Below, piece by piece: positions 1 to 12,500 of a stretch of DNA of 64,000 nt (position 1 is its first letter; each line of letters begins with the position of its first letter). The notes below the pieces were generated by a model. It was not told where the DNA came from and ran no database searches. It saw only the letters and a list, made by a program, of their open reading frames with translations. Source of the stretch: Polytrichum commune (Eukaryota; Streptophyta; Polytrichopsida; Polytrichales; Polytrichaceae); assembly GCA_950295325.1 (NCBI GenBank), contig OX485803.1, forward strand, positions 46,207,554-46,271,553. Direction: 5' to 3'. The position numbers were made by a program, and so were the translations under genes.

Positions 1-1250
1 ATTGCCGCCTCCCGCCCGCTATAGTCCGGGCCTGGCCTGCAGGCTAAGATGTTGTATGCAACTCATGATCTCCCACGATGTGCTTGACGAACGGAGGAAA
101 GGAAATGAGGAAGAAGTTACAGCTGATCACGTGGACGAGTACGAGCATGGATCAGTGTTCACATTATACTACTAACTTTCATACAACAGGTAACTTACAT
201 GCACTCACTCGATCACACGGCAAGCAGGCTGCTGCTGCTCCAGCAGGCAGGCAGGCAGGCAGGCAGGCCAGAGGCAGCAGCAGCAGCAGCAGCAGCACTA
301 ACTTAAGTTACATAGCAGCTCTGTCTGTTGCACAACCACTTTGCACCAGAGCCGCAGTTATAAGTCGAGTGGTATAGTGCAGCCAGAGCAGTGCAGGGTC
401 TTGGCAGATACTAATAACTTAGTCTGCTGCGCAATTCCTCCCCAAGACCCACCTCTGACTTTCTTGACCTGCCACCTCCCATGTCTCCTGAGCTCCAGGC
501 ACATTGTCCTGAAGGTTCAAAAGTATTTAGATGCATGTGTGGGCCTCGAGGCTAAGCTTGTTGTGGACACTTCCGACTCCACACACGATTTTGGGTTGTT
601 GGATTGGGCTGGGAACAGTGATCGGGGAGATTTTTGGGCATAATCATCGGTTGAGATCCGAGTGTTTGCAAGTCCAACCGGTTACATGATGACATCCTCC
701 GGTTTTCCTTTATTAAATTGGGGCGTATTCTCTAAATTCCTCTAAAATGATGGGTGATTTTCCTGCAGTCTTGAACTTCAATTGGTTAATTTTGAAACTC
801 AACTGGTTCATATGTAACTAACTGCCGGTTCTCCCCGATCGTTGGTTGGGAACTGTCTCGTCCGCTTACCAATTGATTGTGGGGATTGCACGCAAATTGT
901 TGTTTCAATCTTTAGGTGCGGAGTTCAGACATTGTGAATTAATTTTATGCAAAAGGGTACGTAAGAGAGGCCAAAGTGGAAATTCTAGGTAGTCTAAGTC
1001 CAACGATTTGAAAACGCTCAAGAAAAATCTGTGTGATCACTTCAAGAGAAACAAGATCTTGACTTTGACCTCCCATAACTTTTGTCATGTCAACTCAGAT
1101 TATGGATCAACAATCTTTGTGATTCATCGCAATTGCTCGCCGCATGAGACAATTTTCGATCCATTACAACAACCATAATTATCTATGGAGTCAAAAGTGC
1201 CCACAATAGGATCACATACCTCAATCTAACTTAATTAAGGATATGATTAG
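1..1250. other. No gene seen; short repeats and a CGG-rich palindromic patch
   Basis: I find no convincing gene. A CAGG tetranucleotide run followed by a CAG run lies at about 240-297. A segment at about 595-855 is rich in CCGG, CGGTT and GGGGA. It is bounded by imperfect inverted ends (GATCGGGGAGA near 620 and its complement near 832), so it may be a worn MITE. The open frames at 78-377 and 341-643 look like chance frames. Confidence 0.5.
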
Positions 1251-1593
1251 GAGCTAAGGTAAGCATACCTAATTCAATTACTCATCTTAATTGGATGCCT
1301 ATTTTTGAGTTGTATATGGTCAGCTTTGGACCTAAGAGCAGACACTGAAGAGACATATGTTTAGAAGGAATGAAACTACATGCTCCAACCATCCTAGATT
1401 CAATAGTCAACATACTAATTTAAGGGGACATTTATGATCATTTAATGAGAAATTACGAGGAAATTAATGACATGCATGATTTGGATATGCTAACCATCTC
1501 ACACTAAAATGCACAAACATCATAACCTATGAGAAGTGGGTGTAGATAGCCGGAGCAAAAAATTGTCCATTTAAGGCATGCTTACCTTAGCTC
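1251..1593. mobile_element. MITE-like element, family C, with terminal inverted repeats
   Basis: The ends are GAGCTAAGGTAAGCATACCT and its near-complement finishing at CTTACCTTAGCTC, giving a 343-bp element with TIRs of about 22 bp. The interior carries a phrase (GATATGCTAACCATCT, then GAGAAGTGGGTG) that recurs at 18766-19146, inverted at 42105-42745, and at 45480-45715. It has no coding capacity. No clear target duplication is visible. Confidence 0.6.
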
Positions 1594-1689
1594 AAACGGA
1601 AATGTGGAGGTTGTACGTAAACAAACAAATAAATAAACAAGGTAGATGTGCGTAAATTCTAATTTTGGTTACTTCTCTTAATTAATCAC

Positions 1690-2015
1690 CTATATTGTAG
1701 TGGTATGTGGTTTGGTGTGACTCCAAGAACAAACATTAAAAAGGCTCGTGTTTATAAAAAAAATTGGATTGCTTGCTCAAAATATGATAACCATATTAGA
1801 CTCAACAATTAACATTATTGGGACAAACCTATATAACCCTCCCAAGCACGAGAATATGTGCCTTCCAAACAAATGAGATATTCATATCCCATTCATACAA
1901 TCTCCAAGAATTACAAGGAAAGTGACTACAACGTTGGTTCATATTTTCTAACCATCTGGTCTCGATCGCGTGTTTCATCGTATCCACTGATCATATCCTA
2001 GGAGAAGTGGGCTAG
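1690..2015. mobile_element. Second, degenerate family C copy
   Basis: It shares the GTGGTATGTGG...GGTGTG start and the CATATCCTAGGAGAAGTGGGC end with the family C copies at 18766-19146 and 45480-45715. It lies about 100 bp downstream of the copy at 1251-1593. The termini are too worn to define exactly. Confidence 0.45.
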
Positions 2016-2101
2016 TTGGGAATAGTAACCATTCAAGACCCATCTCTACCTTAACTTAAGTACTCTGATTGGGTGGGCTCATCTAGAGGAGCCTATGCCC
2101 A

Positions 2102-2355
2102 ATAGCATGTCCACACTGATAGCCCACCCACACTTTTTGGTGTAAGCCACCAGTGAATAGTTCCTACTAGCATTGGTTACGTTCAGTGGCCATCACTGAC
2201 CAAACCAATATGTGTGGTGTGGGCGACCAAGGAACGACTCCAACCAACATGGATCAATTTCAGGTCCAGTTTGGCAAGTGATGGCCACTGCACGTAACCG
2301 GTGCTGATAGGAACCATTCACTAGTGGACCACACCAGTAAGTGTGGGCATGCTAT
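2102..2355. mobile_element. Foldback/MITE element with long inverted arms
   Basis: The ends are ATAGCATG and CATGCTAT. The left arm (2102-about 2206) and right arm (about 2265-2355) are inverted copies for roughly 90 bp. The matching blocks are AGTGAATAGTTCCT / AGTGAATGGTTCCT, GGTTACGT and GCAGTGGCCATCACT. The left arm has an extra stretch of about 20 bp. The transcribed sequence would fold into a long hairpin. It lies about 1.2 kb upstream of the receptor-kinase start codon. There is no ORF. Confidence 0.65.
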
Positions 2356-3587
2356 AATTAAGTTAAGTCCCCTTCCTTCGTGTTGGAGCTGTAAGAGAAG
2401 AGAGAGGAGGGCACCTTGGGAGGGGAGGGGACCCCTCTATCTCAAATCAAGGCAAAGGAAAGCAACAATCCCATGATTGTCATCAAGAGGGGAGGGAGAA
2501 GATTTGGGACTGTCTGCAATTACTGGTCAGCTGATTCGACTCATTGTGACATGCCACCACCATCCCATCCATCCCATGCATCGCCTTCATCTGTCAACTC
2601 CATTGGCACATCACAAACTCCTCATCACTCTCGCCACTCTCGTCACACAGAACACTTTGAAGCTCAGGCATGAGCTCCTTGCAGTCTCAGTTTAAGCACT
2701 AGACCCCTCCCTTCTCTTGGGTCCCGTGGCATGCAGAGCCTGCAGCTGCTTATGTATAAGCAGCAATGTAGCAGCAGCTACGATGATGTTTCTGGGGCAG
2801 CTACTGGTCAAGGAATAACAAACTTGTTTGGACGCCTGGCCGTTGTGAGTACATGTGTCTGCTTTCAATTCACAGCGCTCAGGTTCTGGGTTGATGTTGG
2901 AGTTAGTTAGCCTTGAATTAGGTTTAAGAACAGGTGTGTGCTGATGGTGGATGATCTTTGGTGCGTCTCACAATGGAGGTCATATCCCAGCTTCATCTGA
3001 GCAATGGTGCATGCGGACGTCTGGGCTTTCGGGGCTCACGAGTACGAGGTGCAAGTGACAATGATGCCAAGATTAATCCTGGAGTTATACTTACGCATGG
3101 GTAGGTATAAGCAAGGGGGATGCATCAGTTGGCAAAGGTGGACATGATGTCTAGTCCCCAGCCTGTGGAGTTGAGGGTGGAGCCCTACAGCTTATACTAC
3201 ATCGAGCTTTTGCACTGAACGTGACTTCATCACATTGCTCTTCTGTATGTGAACCTCACATTGCTCGGTGGTTTCAAATTTTAGTGCACTCAGAGGTGGA
3301 AGAAGAAGCATACTGCAACACAACTGGACCAGGCTTGCCACTACGTAGAACTGTTTCCCCAATCAGAGGGCTGGAAACCGCAAGGAAGGCTCCGAAGCTT
3401 TAGGAAGTGGCATGTCATGTTGATGCTGGAGCTTGTAGCTCGTTGTCAAAGGTCACCCATGATTGCCTTCATGCGTTGGAGCTGACCCACAGTTATAGTA
3501 AGCCAAGAGGTGGGGTTCATGGTCTGTATGTGAAAGCTTGCTTGGCTGTTATAGCTGACAAGTTCGGTGCTGTCACAAACATCAGCA
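2356..3587 (+). promoter_or_regulatory. Presumed promoter and 5' leader of the ERECTA-like gene
   Basis: No separate gene is visible between the foldback element and the receptor-kinase start codon. A purine-rich GA/GGGAG tract lies at about 2392-2440. A TATA-like TATGTATAAG lies near 2752. Several short upstream ATGs occur before 3588. The transcription start cannot be fixed from sequence alone. Confidence 0.3.
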
Positions 3588-6500
3588 ATGAGAGGAGGTG
3601 GATTGGCGGAGCTTTTTATACCGATCCTGATCATCTCCATTTTCTGCTCCTCTGGCTGCTCAGCCACCACAATCGCTGATGAAGGTGACATAACCCTCGC
3701 CAATGGGTTTTTCCGGGGTTAATATGTCTATGTTTGAGAGATTCCAATAGAGTGTAGAGTCAGTAAAGGCTGCAGCAACATAATGTTCGGGTTTAGTCAC
3801 TGCCTGTATACCCAACTTCACCTGCCTCCCTCATCCTTCACCTCTCTATGGCACATCCTGTGCATTTTGTCGAGACATTCTTGTAAGGCTATCTCTAGTT
3901 TCTGAGTTGGTTTCAAGCCCCACAGCCTAGAGATGGTGGCACAAATCATGCTCATGTGATGCTACCTGCAAGAAATTACATCAAACCAATAGTCCTATAA
4001 TCAGCTTGCACACCCCGGGGTGGCAACTTTTAGTCGTCCCTCTAGAATGACTGTTTCTAAATGATCACTTCTAACTCTCATGCTTCTGATGAATTGAGGA
4101 GTCTTTTACTATACAAAGAGGAGGAACATCCTTCGAAAGAAAGAGGGCATCCATTGAGACCGTTTGTGTTTGCATCAGAAGAGATTTTACAAGTTCAAAT
4201 GTTGTTTTTAGACCTCCCTAATCAACTTAGACTCGGTAATAACACCTTTCGAAAGCAGGGGTCACCATGACATCATCTAGACCCGCCGCTAAGAAAATTA
4301 ATCAGAAATATTACTTTGAGCTGATAGTCTTAAAAGTGCTTACAATACGAAAGATAACCAGTTAATTCCTGCGAGTGCGAAAAGCAGTTTTGGCGGTATC
4401 ATATTGAGTGAATGGAATTGTGGTCTATAGAAACTCACGTATTTCATGGACTAGGGGTTTCAGTCTGCTGAGGTTTAGCCTACAGCCATGATGAGGAGCC
4501 ATATGGGCAGGAAAGTAAGTTGTATCCCATGTTGAAGAATGATCTGAGTGGAGAATTTACCCGCAACTTAAGGTGCTGATAACCCACCAATAATAATTCA
4601 ACGCCAATTCGACTCTGACTTTATCTGGTGGAGATAATTAATTGACATAGTTGTCGTAAATGAAATTGAAATTGTGGGTGTTGAGGCTTGCAGTGGCCTC
4701 GTTACTGGATCTGAAGAAGGGGTTTGAGAATGGCGACATTGAGCTGGATGACTGGGATGAGGGCAGCCAGAGCCCGTGTCATTGGCGAGGCGTCACATGT
4801 GACAATACTACCTTCCTGGTCACCACTTTGTGAGAATCCTTACTTCAACCATCCATCCCTTTATTGGCATTCAACTCGAGCTCTCCCTAAAGTCTCTGAA
4901 AAACTCATGTTTCGATAGGGAGTTTCGATTTCTATCTTTGACAATATATTATAATTGAGTGTTCGAGTGGTACTAAACATCCAATTTTGGTAAGACGAAG
5001 GTGATACTTTGACTTTGGCCAAAAGAGGGTCATAAAAGTGAACTCCTTGTCAAACTTTCGTGAGCACCATTTTAGGCGCTTGAAAAGTTTGACACGAAAT
5101 TCATTTTTCTATAGCCGTCTTTTGCCCAAAGTCAAACGAATCCCCTTCATTTCACTAAAATTTAGACACTCCTTAACCATTACAGATTGTCAGAAGTGGG
5201 GCGAAACTCCCTACATGAGTTTTTGAGAGAATTTATTATCCTCATTTTCTTTTTCTGGTGCTTGGAAGTGGAAATGTTTTTCGCTCACCATGACCTAGAG
5301 GATGATGCTTGTGTGGCAAGTGCAGGAACCTCTCACTTTTAAGTCTCACAGGCGAGATCTCGCCTTTGATAGGCAACCTACACAGCCTCCAGGTTTTGTG
5401 AGTCGCCCAAACCGTGACAGAATCATCTTGATTTGTTTTTTGTTTTTGTTTTTTGGTCATTTTTGTTTTTTAAAATTAATTAATTAATTACGATTCCTAC
5501 GTGTTCCAGTTCTGATAAAATCTTCTCTTTTATGAGTTGCGAAAATAGGAATATTCTACCTGCTTCGAGAATTCAAGGCCTTACTGGGACTAATATTCGG
5601 GGGGTTTGTGGCCGCAGGGATTTTAGTGAGAACAATATTTCAGGAAAGATTCCGCCAGAGATCCACACTTGCATAAGCCTGGTCCTTCTGTAAGTGAGTT
5701 GCTAGATAGGATTTCCTCTAATCTTAAAGTACTATAAAAGAAAATTGACAAAAGCACATGCCAGACCTCATGCACCTTTGAGATAATATAGTTTGAACAA
5801 GGCTGCACATTTAATTCGACACGCTGAGCATTGGGTTTGATAATAAGTAAGCGATTCATCAATGTTTGCAGCGATCTGTCATGGAACAACTTGACGGGCG
5901 AAATACCTTACATTATGTCGGAGCTCCAACAACTGCAAGTTTTGTAAGTTGCCACACCCAGTATGATAATTCTCTTATCTACAGTCGTTTGACAATGATT
6001 TTATGATGAGGAAAATTCGTACACAGCATGGAGACTCCTCTATCGCAACTTATTTATTGAATGTGACGATGTGGCTCAACAGGAAGCTGAGATTCAACCG
6101 GTTATCTGGACCAATTCCTCTTTCATTTTCGAGCCTCACAAACTTACAACGCCTGTATGTACTGCACCCACCAATACCTTACTTATAAGATGAGTTTATT
6201 AATTATGACATCTTCTAATTTAATGATAAATGTCTGCGACAGCGATTTAATTTCGTGTCTGGGTGAATTACAGTGACTTGCAGTACAATGATCTTTCGGG
6301 GCCCATACCACCCTTACTGTACTGGAGCCCTTCCCTCCAATATCTGTAAGTGTCTGACACCGGTTGTGAGTAGTTACATCATAGAGCAATGCAATTACAA
6401 ATAGGGCATTAATTCCTCTATTATTGTCAGCACTGAAACTGGTGCTGAATTGTATGACCAATAATCAAGAAGCTGTGCAGGATGCTGAAGGGGAACTATC

Positions 6501-9500
6501 TGACAGGAAATCTGTCATCGGATATGTGCCAACTCACTCAGCTTGCCTACTTGTAAGCTCCCTCGGACTTCACACAAATAATAAAGTTATCCTTTAATTC
6601 AACGGGACTTTTCGTTGGGAGTTGGTTGTTTTGCATACAACACCTTCCATGTTCTGCAAGTTTTTGATGCATGCTTGACTAAATCGATGGTTTCCATAAA
6701 AACAATCTCTTCTGAATGGGTAAATGTGAGGTGTAAAGTGACTCAGATGCTCTCATTTTCTCTCAACAATTTGGTGTTTGGTTCTGTAGCAATGTACGCA
6801 ACAACAACCTCACAGGACCAATACCGGATGGAATTGGAAATTGCACATCCTTTCAAATTCTGTAAGCCTCTAAATTCTTCTAATTTTAAATGTCTGTTCT
6901 TAATTCCTCTCAAGCTGCTCTAGGCATCCTGATATTGTGAAATATTTGATAAAATCTTGGGTTCTGGGAATCTTGACAGGGACTTGAGCTACAACGATTT
7001 GAGTGGGGAGATCCCATACAACATTGGTTATCTTCAAGTGAGCACATTGTAAGTAACTTGAGTGTCTTCTCAATATCTTATATCAGGACATTAACTTAAG
7101 GAAGTTAGTATGTCTTCAACACTAAAGTGTTGGTTTGTTATTGAGGTCGTTGTATAGAATAACAGACCCAGCTATTTTATAAATTGGTGGACTGAGTTTG
7201 GATGATTTCACAATTGTTTTGGTGCTGCTGTTCTGAGGATTGCATAACATTCAATGCCAGGTCATTGGAGGGCAACCGGTTCACTGGTCAGATTCCTGAT
7301 GTCATTGGCCTCATGCAAGCATTGGTAATATTGTACGTGACTGAAACTTCACCCCTTGATTGTGAAATTAGATCGATGCTCAAAAAGCCACTAGAAAGTG
7401 GTTTGACATTGAATGATGATATTAACATTTACAAAGGATGGTGTTTGATGCAGAGATTTGAGTGGGAATTACCTTGAAGGCCCAATACCACCAATCCTTG
7501 GAAACCTCACTTCTGTGACCAAGTTGTGAGTATACGTCTATTGATGAGCTTTCTGTGTTCTCTGAGTAGTTATAAAATAACAAACTACACGGATATCAGC
7601 TATTAGTGTGAGTTACAATTTGGAGCTACACGTTGCTATAAATTCTTATCGAGAGTTTCATTTTTTACAAAGTAGGTTTCATCATAGTCCTTGATGTGGG
7701 CCTGTTAAATACTACACTAAATATTCCTATTACTGTGGTCCACAGTAAATTTCTAGAGCCCACGATAATTCCCATAATGAGAATTAATGTGGGCCACATT
7801 TTTCAATCCACGCTAAATTTCTAGTAGAAAATTAGTGTGGGCCACAGAAATTGGTATTCTAGAAAGTTAACATGGCTGATTATTTGTGTTTGTGCTATTT
7901 TTGATGTAAGGTGACTATTTTTTTTTATGTAAGGTGTTGATTGGAAGTCTTCATGAACACTTAGGGGAAGACTCGGGTTTCAGACCCATGGTGATTCCAT
8001 CTTGACTAGAAAATTAGTGTGGCCCATGCTAATTATTTCCACACTAATTTTCCACCCACACATTTAGTGTAGTTATCTATGTTATTTGAGTAAATGGTGA
8101 TACTCTCAGTGAAATGCTATAGCAACACGTGACTCCAAATGGTAAATTACCCTAATAAGAGACATCCGTGTAGTTTTGGAACTGTTTGTCAGTTTTATAA
8201 TTACAAGCTTACAATGTCGACTGAAAGAAGTGAGATGGAGGTTTGTTTCTCCAAAGAACTTCTATCATGTATTTACTTGTTTTGGATCTGTGGCTGAATG
8301 ATCATGGCATATTGGTATGGGATTGTGATGCAGATACTTGTTTAGCAACCGCTTGACCGGACAGATACCTCCAGAGCTTGGCAGCATGACCCTCTTAAAT
8401 TACTTGTAAGAGGCGACCCTGGACAATATTTAGCTCATTATTTCCACTTTGCACAATTTACTCATCTAGCTTGACACGCTGAGGTGAATCTATTGCCTCC
8501 ATTAACCTCTCGGAGGACAAATATTCACAAATATTCTACGGATATTCTCTGAATGAATTTATTGGACCCTATTTACTTCATTTGGTTTTATGATTTGTTG
8601 GTCCAAAGAGTTTATGGGACCTCATATTTTGTCCCACGCGTTTTCCCAACACCTCCTGAGTAAGCCTCTGAAATTAACCTGGTGTCTCCCGGGATGTTGT
8701 TGTGGTTTTAACAGAGAACTGAACAACAACAATCTAACTGGCGAAATACCTCCTGAGCTTGGCTACCTCGCTGACCTCTTTGAATTGTGAGCACATTCAT
8801 GCAGTTAGTCCACATTTTTAATCATATGTGATGATGTAAACCCAACTCAGTAGAAGACTGCCCTAAGATTTTCCAGAATCAATGTGTTTTGTTTTTTTAG
8901 CTTGATGATTTTGTAAGACATGTGTTACTAACCATTAACTTTGGCTTGATTTAAGATATGATACTAAGAAATTCTCAAATTTAATCTTTTGCTTCTACCA
9001 TTAGGTTTCGATAACTACATAGTCTGGAATCTGGGGTACATAGTATTGCACTTGTTTAGCATGTTTTCACTCTGAGGATGGGTTTTGATTTATGACTGCA
9101 AATTTGTTAGGATGCTGAAGCGGATGTGATTTGCGTCACTTCAAGGCCAAACCCAAACCATAGAGATTACAGCAATTTGCAATTCTAATTTCAATTTCAT
9201 GTGAACTTCCTGTTGTCCTCCCCACAATTAATTCAGTTTTCTAAAGCGCATTGTTGTGGGTTATGTTGAATCACAGGAAGTTGTCTGAGAACCAACTGGT
9301 GGGACCCATACCTGAAAACATCAGCTCTCTTGCAGCCTTGAACCTCCTGTAAGGCCGCCTTCCTGGTCATTTAGTATACATCCTTTATTCCACCTGTAGT
9401 CAATCATACTTTTATACGATTCAAAGCATATGATGAGATTGCAAACAAGTGAGTTTGTTCACTTGATGTCTCTGCGGAATTGTATGTAGGGATGTGCATG

Positions 9501-12500
9501 GAAACATGCTGAATGGTAGCATTCTGCCGGACCTTGAAAAGCTGACAAATTTGACCAGCCTGTAAGTTTACTGCCCCAGCCTTACTTTACATAAATGTTC
9601 CTTTTAACTTTAATTTACGAAACATATTAGCAAGGACTCTAATCCTAGCAAATTTTCATGGTAAATGATATTTAAAATAGTTACAACTTTCAATTTGTCT
9701 GCAATTAATGTACAACTTCATGATAAATCATCTCCTACATTTTTCCTTGAAAACAATTCCTCAAAAGGCAAGATGATGGCATCTGATCAAAGTTTTGTTG
9801 GTGGCAGTAATCTATCTTCAAACCACTTTACAGGTCCCATTCCCAAAGAGATCGGTATGATATTTAATCTTGACAGGATGTGAGTCCCTCTTAACTTATA
9901 CCCCAGTACATTGCTGATAGGTGATGAAATTTTTTATATTTCATTTAGTGTTCTTAGGAATCATATTATGCAATCTTGATATAATGAATATCCTCAAAAA
10001 AGAGTCTTACTAAGTGCAGAATTCTAGCAGTGAAACATTATTGTGCATCAGTGTAATTGAAGGATTTGCGATGAATTTGTTTCTGGTATCATCATCGTTC
10101 CTGTTTTGTACCCATTTAGATGTTACCAAATCACATCCATCTTACTTTTCAAGTCCATTACATTAAACTGGGCATCTTCCTTGGAACTATTTAATTTTGT
10201 GCAGGGATCTGTCAAACAACAACCTGAGTGGTCCTATCCCACACTCCATTGGAAGCCTGGAACACATGCTGACCCTGTGAGCTTCCACTTTTTCTTTTCT
10301 TGTTCCTTTGATAGAGTAGATTGATGATGTGACACAACATATAAGAGGTTAAATTTTCAAGGATATTTATAGTTCACTTGTTATTAAATTTCTATAAAAG
10401 GGAGTACTACTTTATCATTCATACGAGAAATTACATGTTATGAAATCTGACAGAGTATATACACTTATGGCTTGATACAGAGACCTCCATGGAAACAAGC
10501 TGAGCGGTCCAATACCCACACAAATTGGAAATCTTTCCAGCCTCAATTTCCTGTAAGTTATGTTGCAAGTAGCTGTTGCTCATCTCCAACTTTAGGTCAT
10601 GTTTTGGTTGCACTTCTCTGCAGATGTTGATGTGGTCTTTTTCGTTGGAAGAGCAATAAATGAGGCTTATGATGACATTGGAATTCTCTTGTTCTGTACT
10701 TCTAACCTACTGCTACTACACTAAACATCTGATTTAGTGTGGCATCAAACAGGAAATAGTTAACATTTGAGACCCATCTAACTTATATTCTAATCTGGCT
10801 CTCTGTGTTTCTACTGTGATCATCAGAGACCTCTCGCACAATGCAATCAGTGGACCCATACCACCTGAGATTGGCCAACTCCAAGAACTGAACTCCATGT
10901 ATGTCATGTTTTGCCTGCAAATGTATAATTACTAGCTCGCCTAGCTTGTAGCTTCCATCCAATTTAACAACCTATGAGTATTATTTTCCTTTGATCAATG
11001 GATGCAAGATGTTGGAGCTGGCATCAACACATGATGATTCTTTTAGCAGTTTTTGAAGTGTTTTGTTTTTTTCTGCAGGAATCTAGCCTACAACAATATT
11101 ACAGGTGCAATACCTGTGCAGCTTGTGGAATGCTACAGCCTGCGAACCTTGTAAGCCAAGAATGATATTTTTTTGCATTATGTGTCAGAAACCAGATCAC
11201 TGATCAGTATTACTTTTTTTCCCAGAATTTGAAAAGTTTTTTTTTTTATCTGTTGATTAACTTGAAGAGTGATCTGTCGATCTCCAGAAATCTCTCATAC
11301 AACAATCTGTCAGGCGCAGTACCTATTGCACAAAATTTCACAAGGTTCCCAGCAAGCAGGTGGAAGATTTTCTAATTTTCTAATTAATTCAAGCAATTAA
11401 CCTCATGTTGTCAAAGCGAAAAGTAGGCTGGGCTTATTCTGAGATCTTGTTGGTAAACCTGCAAATTAAGAAAATAGGGGTTGTTGTTCTTTCTGCTAAA
11501 GTTTACTTTTTTTTGTAGAGTTTGCAACTTTGTGTTTGAAAATTATTAGAAGTTGTTGATCAGATGATGATTAATTTCTATACATTGTCTTGATATCGGA
11601 GTTGTGGATTTGACAGCTTTTACGGCAACCCGCACTTGTGTACAGCAAACAATAGCTTATGTGGTATCAATGTAAAACCGCCCACAAACGTCACCCCGAC
11701 AGCAAATGGTATTTACTTGAACCTTGATTTTAGTTGTTTGAAGGTGGAAGACGCACACAATCATGAATTGCAGTAAAATATTTCGAAATTGCAAAAATAA
11801 GCCATTAGGTATATGACTCTGATGAAAATATGAAGCAGGTTCGTTGGGAGCGACTGCTACATGGGGAATCACAATCTCTGCAATCTGTTTGCTGGCACTA
11901 CTACTCTTTGGAGCGATGCGTATCATGCGGCCCCATCATCTTCTCAAAATATCTAAAGCATCTCAAGGTATATAAGTTTGCATGTTAATAGTTTCCGTTG
12001 ACACTTTCGCCACTGAATAAATCAGTAGACTAAATGTCTATTTGATGTCGCACAAAAACCAAGGTGCCACATATTTATCGTGGGCCACATTATTAATCAA
12101 TCTATTTAAAATTGATGGGTTGTCTTGTTATAAACTATACTCGAGTCTTTTGTCGTGGTGCTACCTGCCAGATTATCTATGCCACTTGTCTTAACTTCCT
12201 GATTCAAATTAACTTATGTCCATGGTAAATCAGGTGGCCCACAATACTAAATATTATTGAGAAAAAAGTGTTATTAGAAAAATAATGTGGCCACAACAAA
12301 AAGGTCTAATGTTCGATGTTGTGGGTCGATGATTAATAGTGTGGCTCAAAATAAATCAGGTGTTTGTAAGTAGTTGATCTTTCTCTCAAATAACCTCACT
12401 CCGCATTTGCAAATAATATGAATGGAAATTGCTCTTTTTGCAACTCAAACCTTGAAGAACTGATGTGGACATGTTTGGGTACGAATGCATGGTCAGGACC

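Noticed and set aside
78-643. Two overlapping open frames of about 100 codons
   Set aside because: They cross CAGG/CAG microsatellites and have no domain, intron context or conserved composition.
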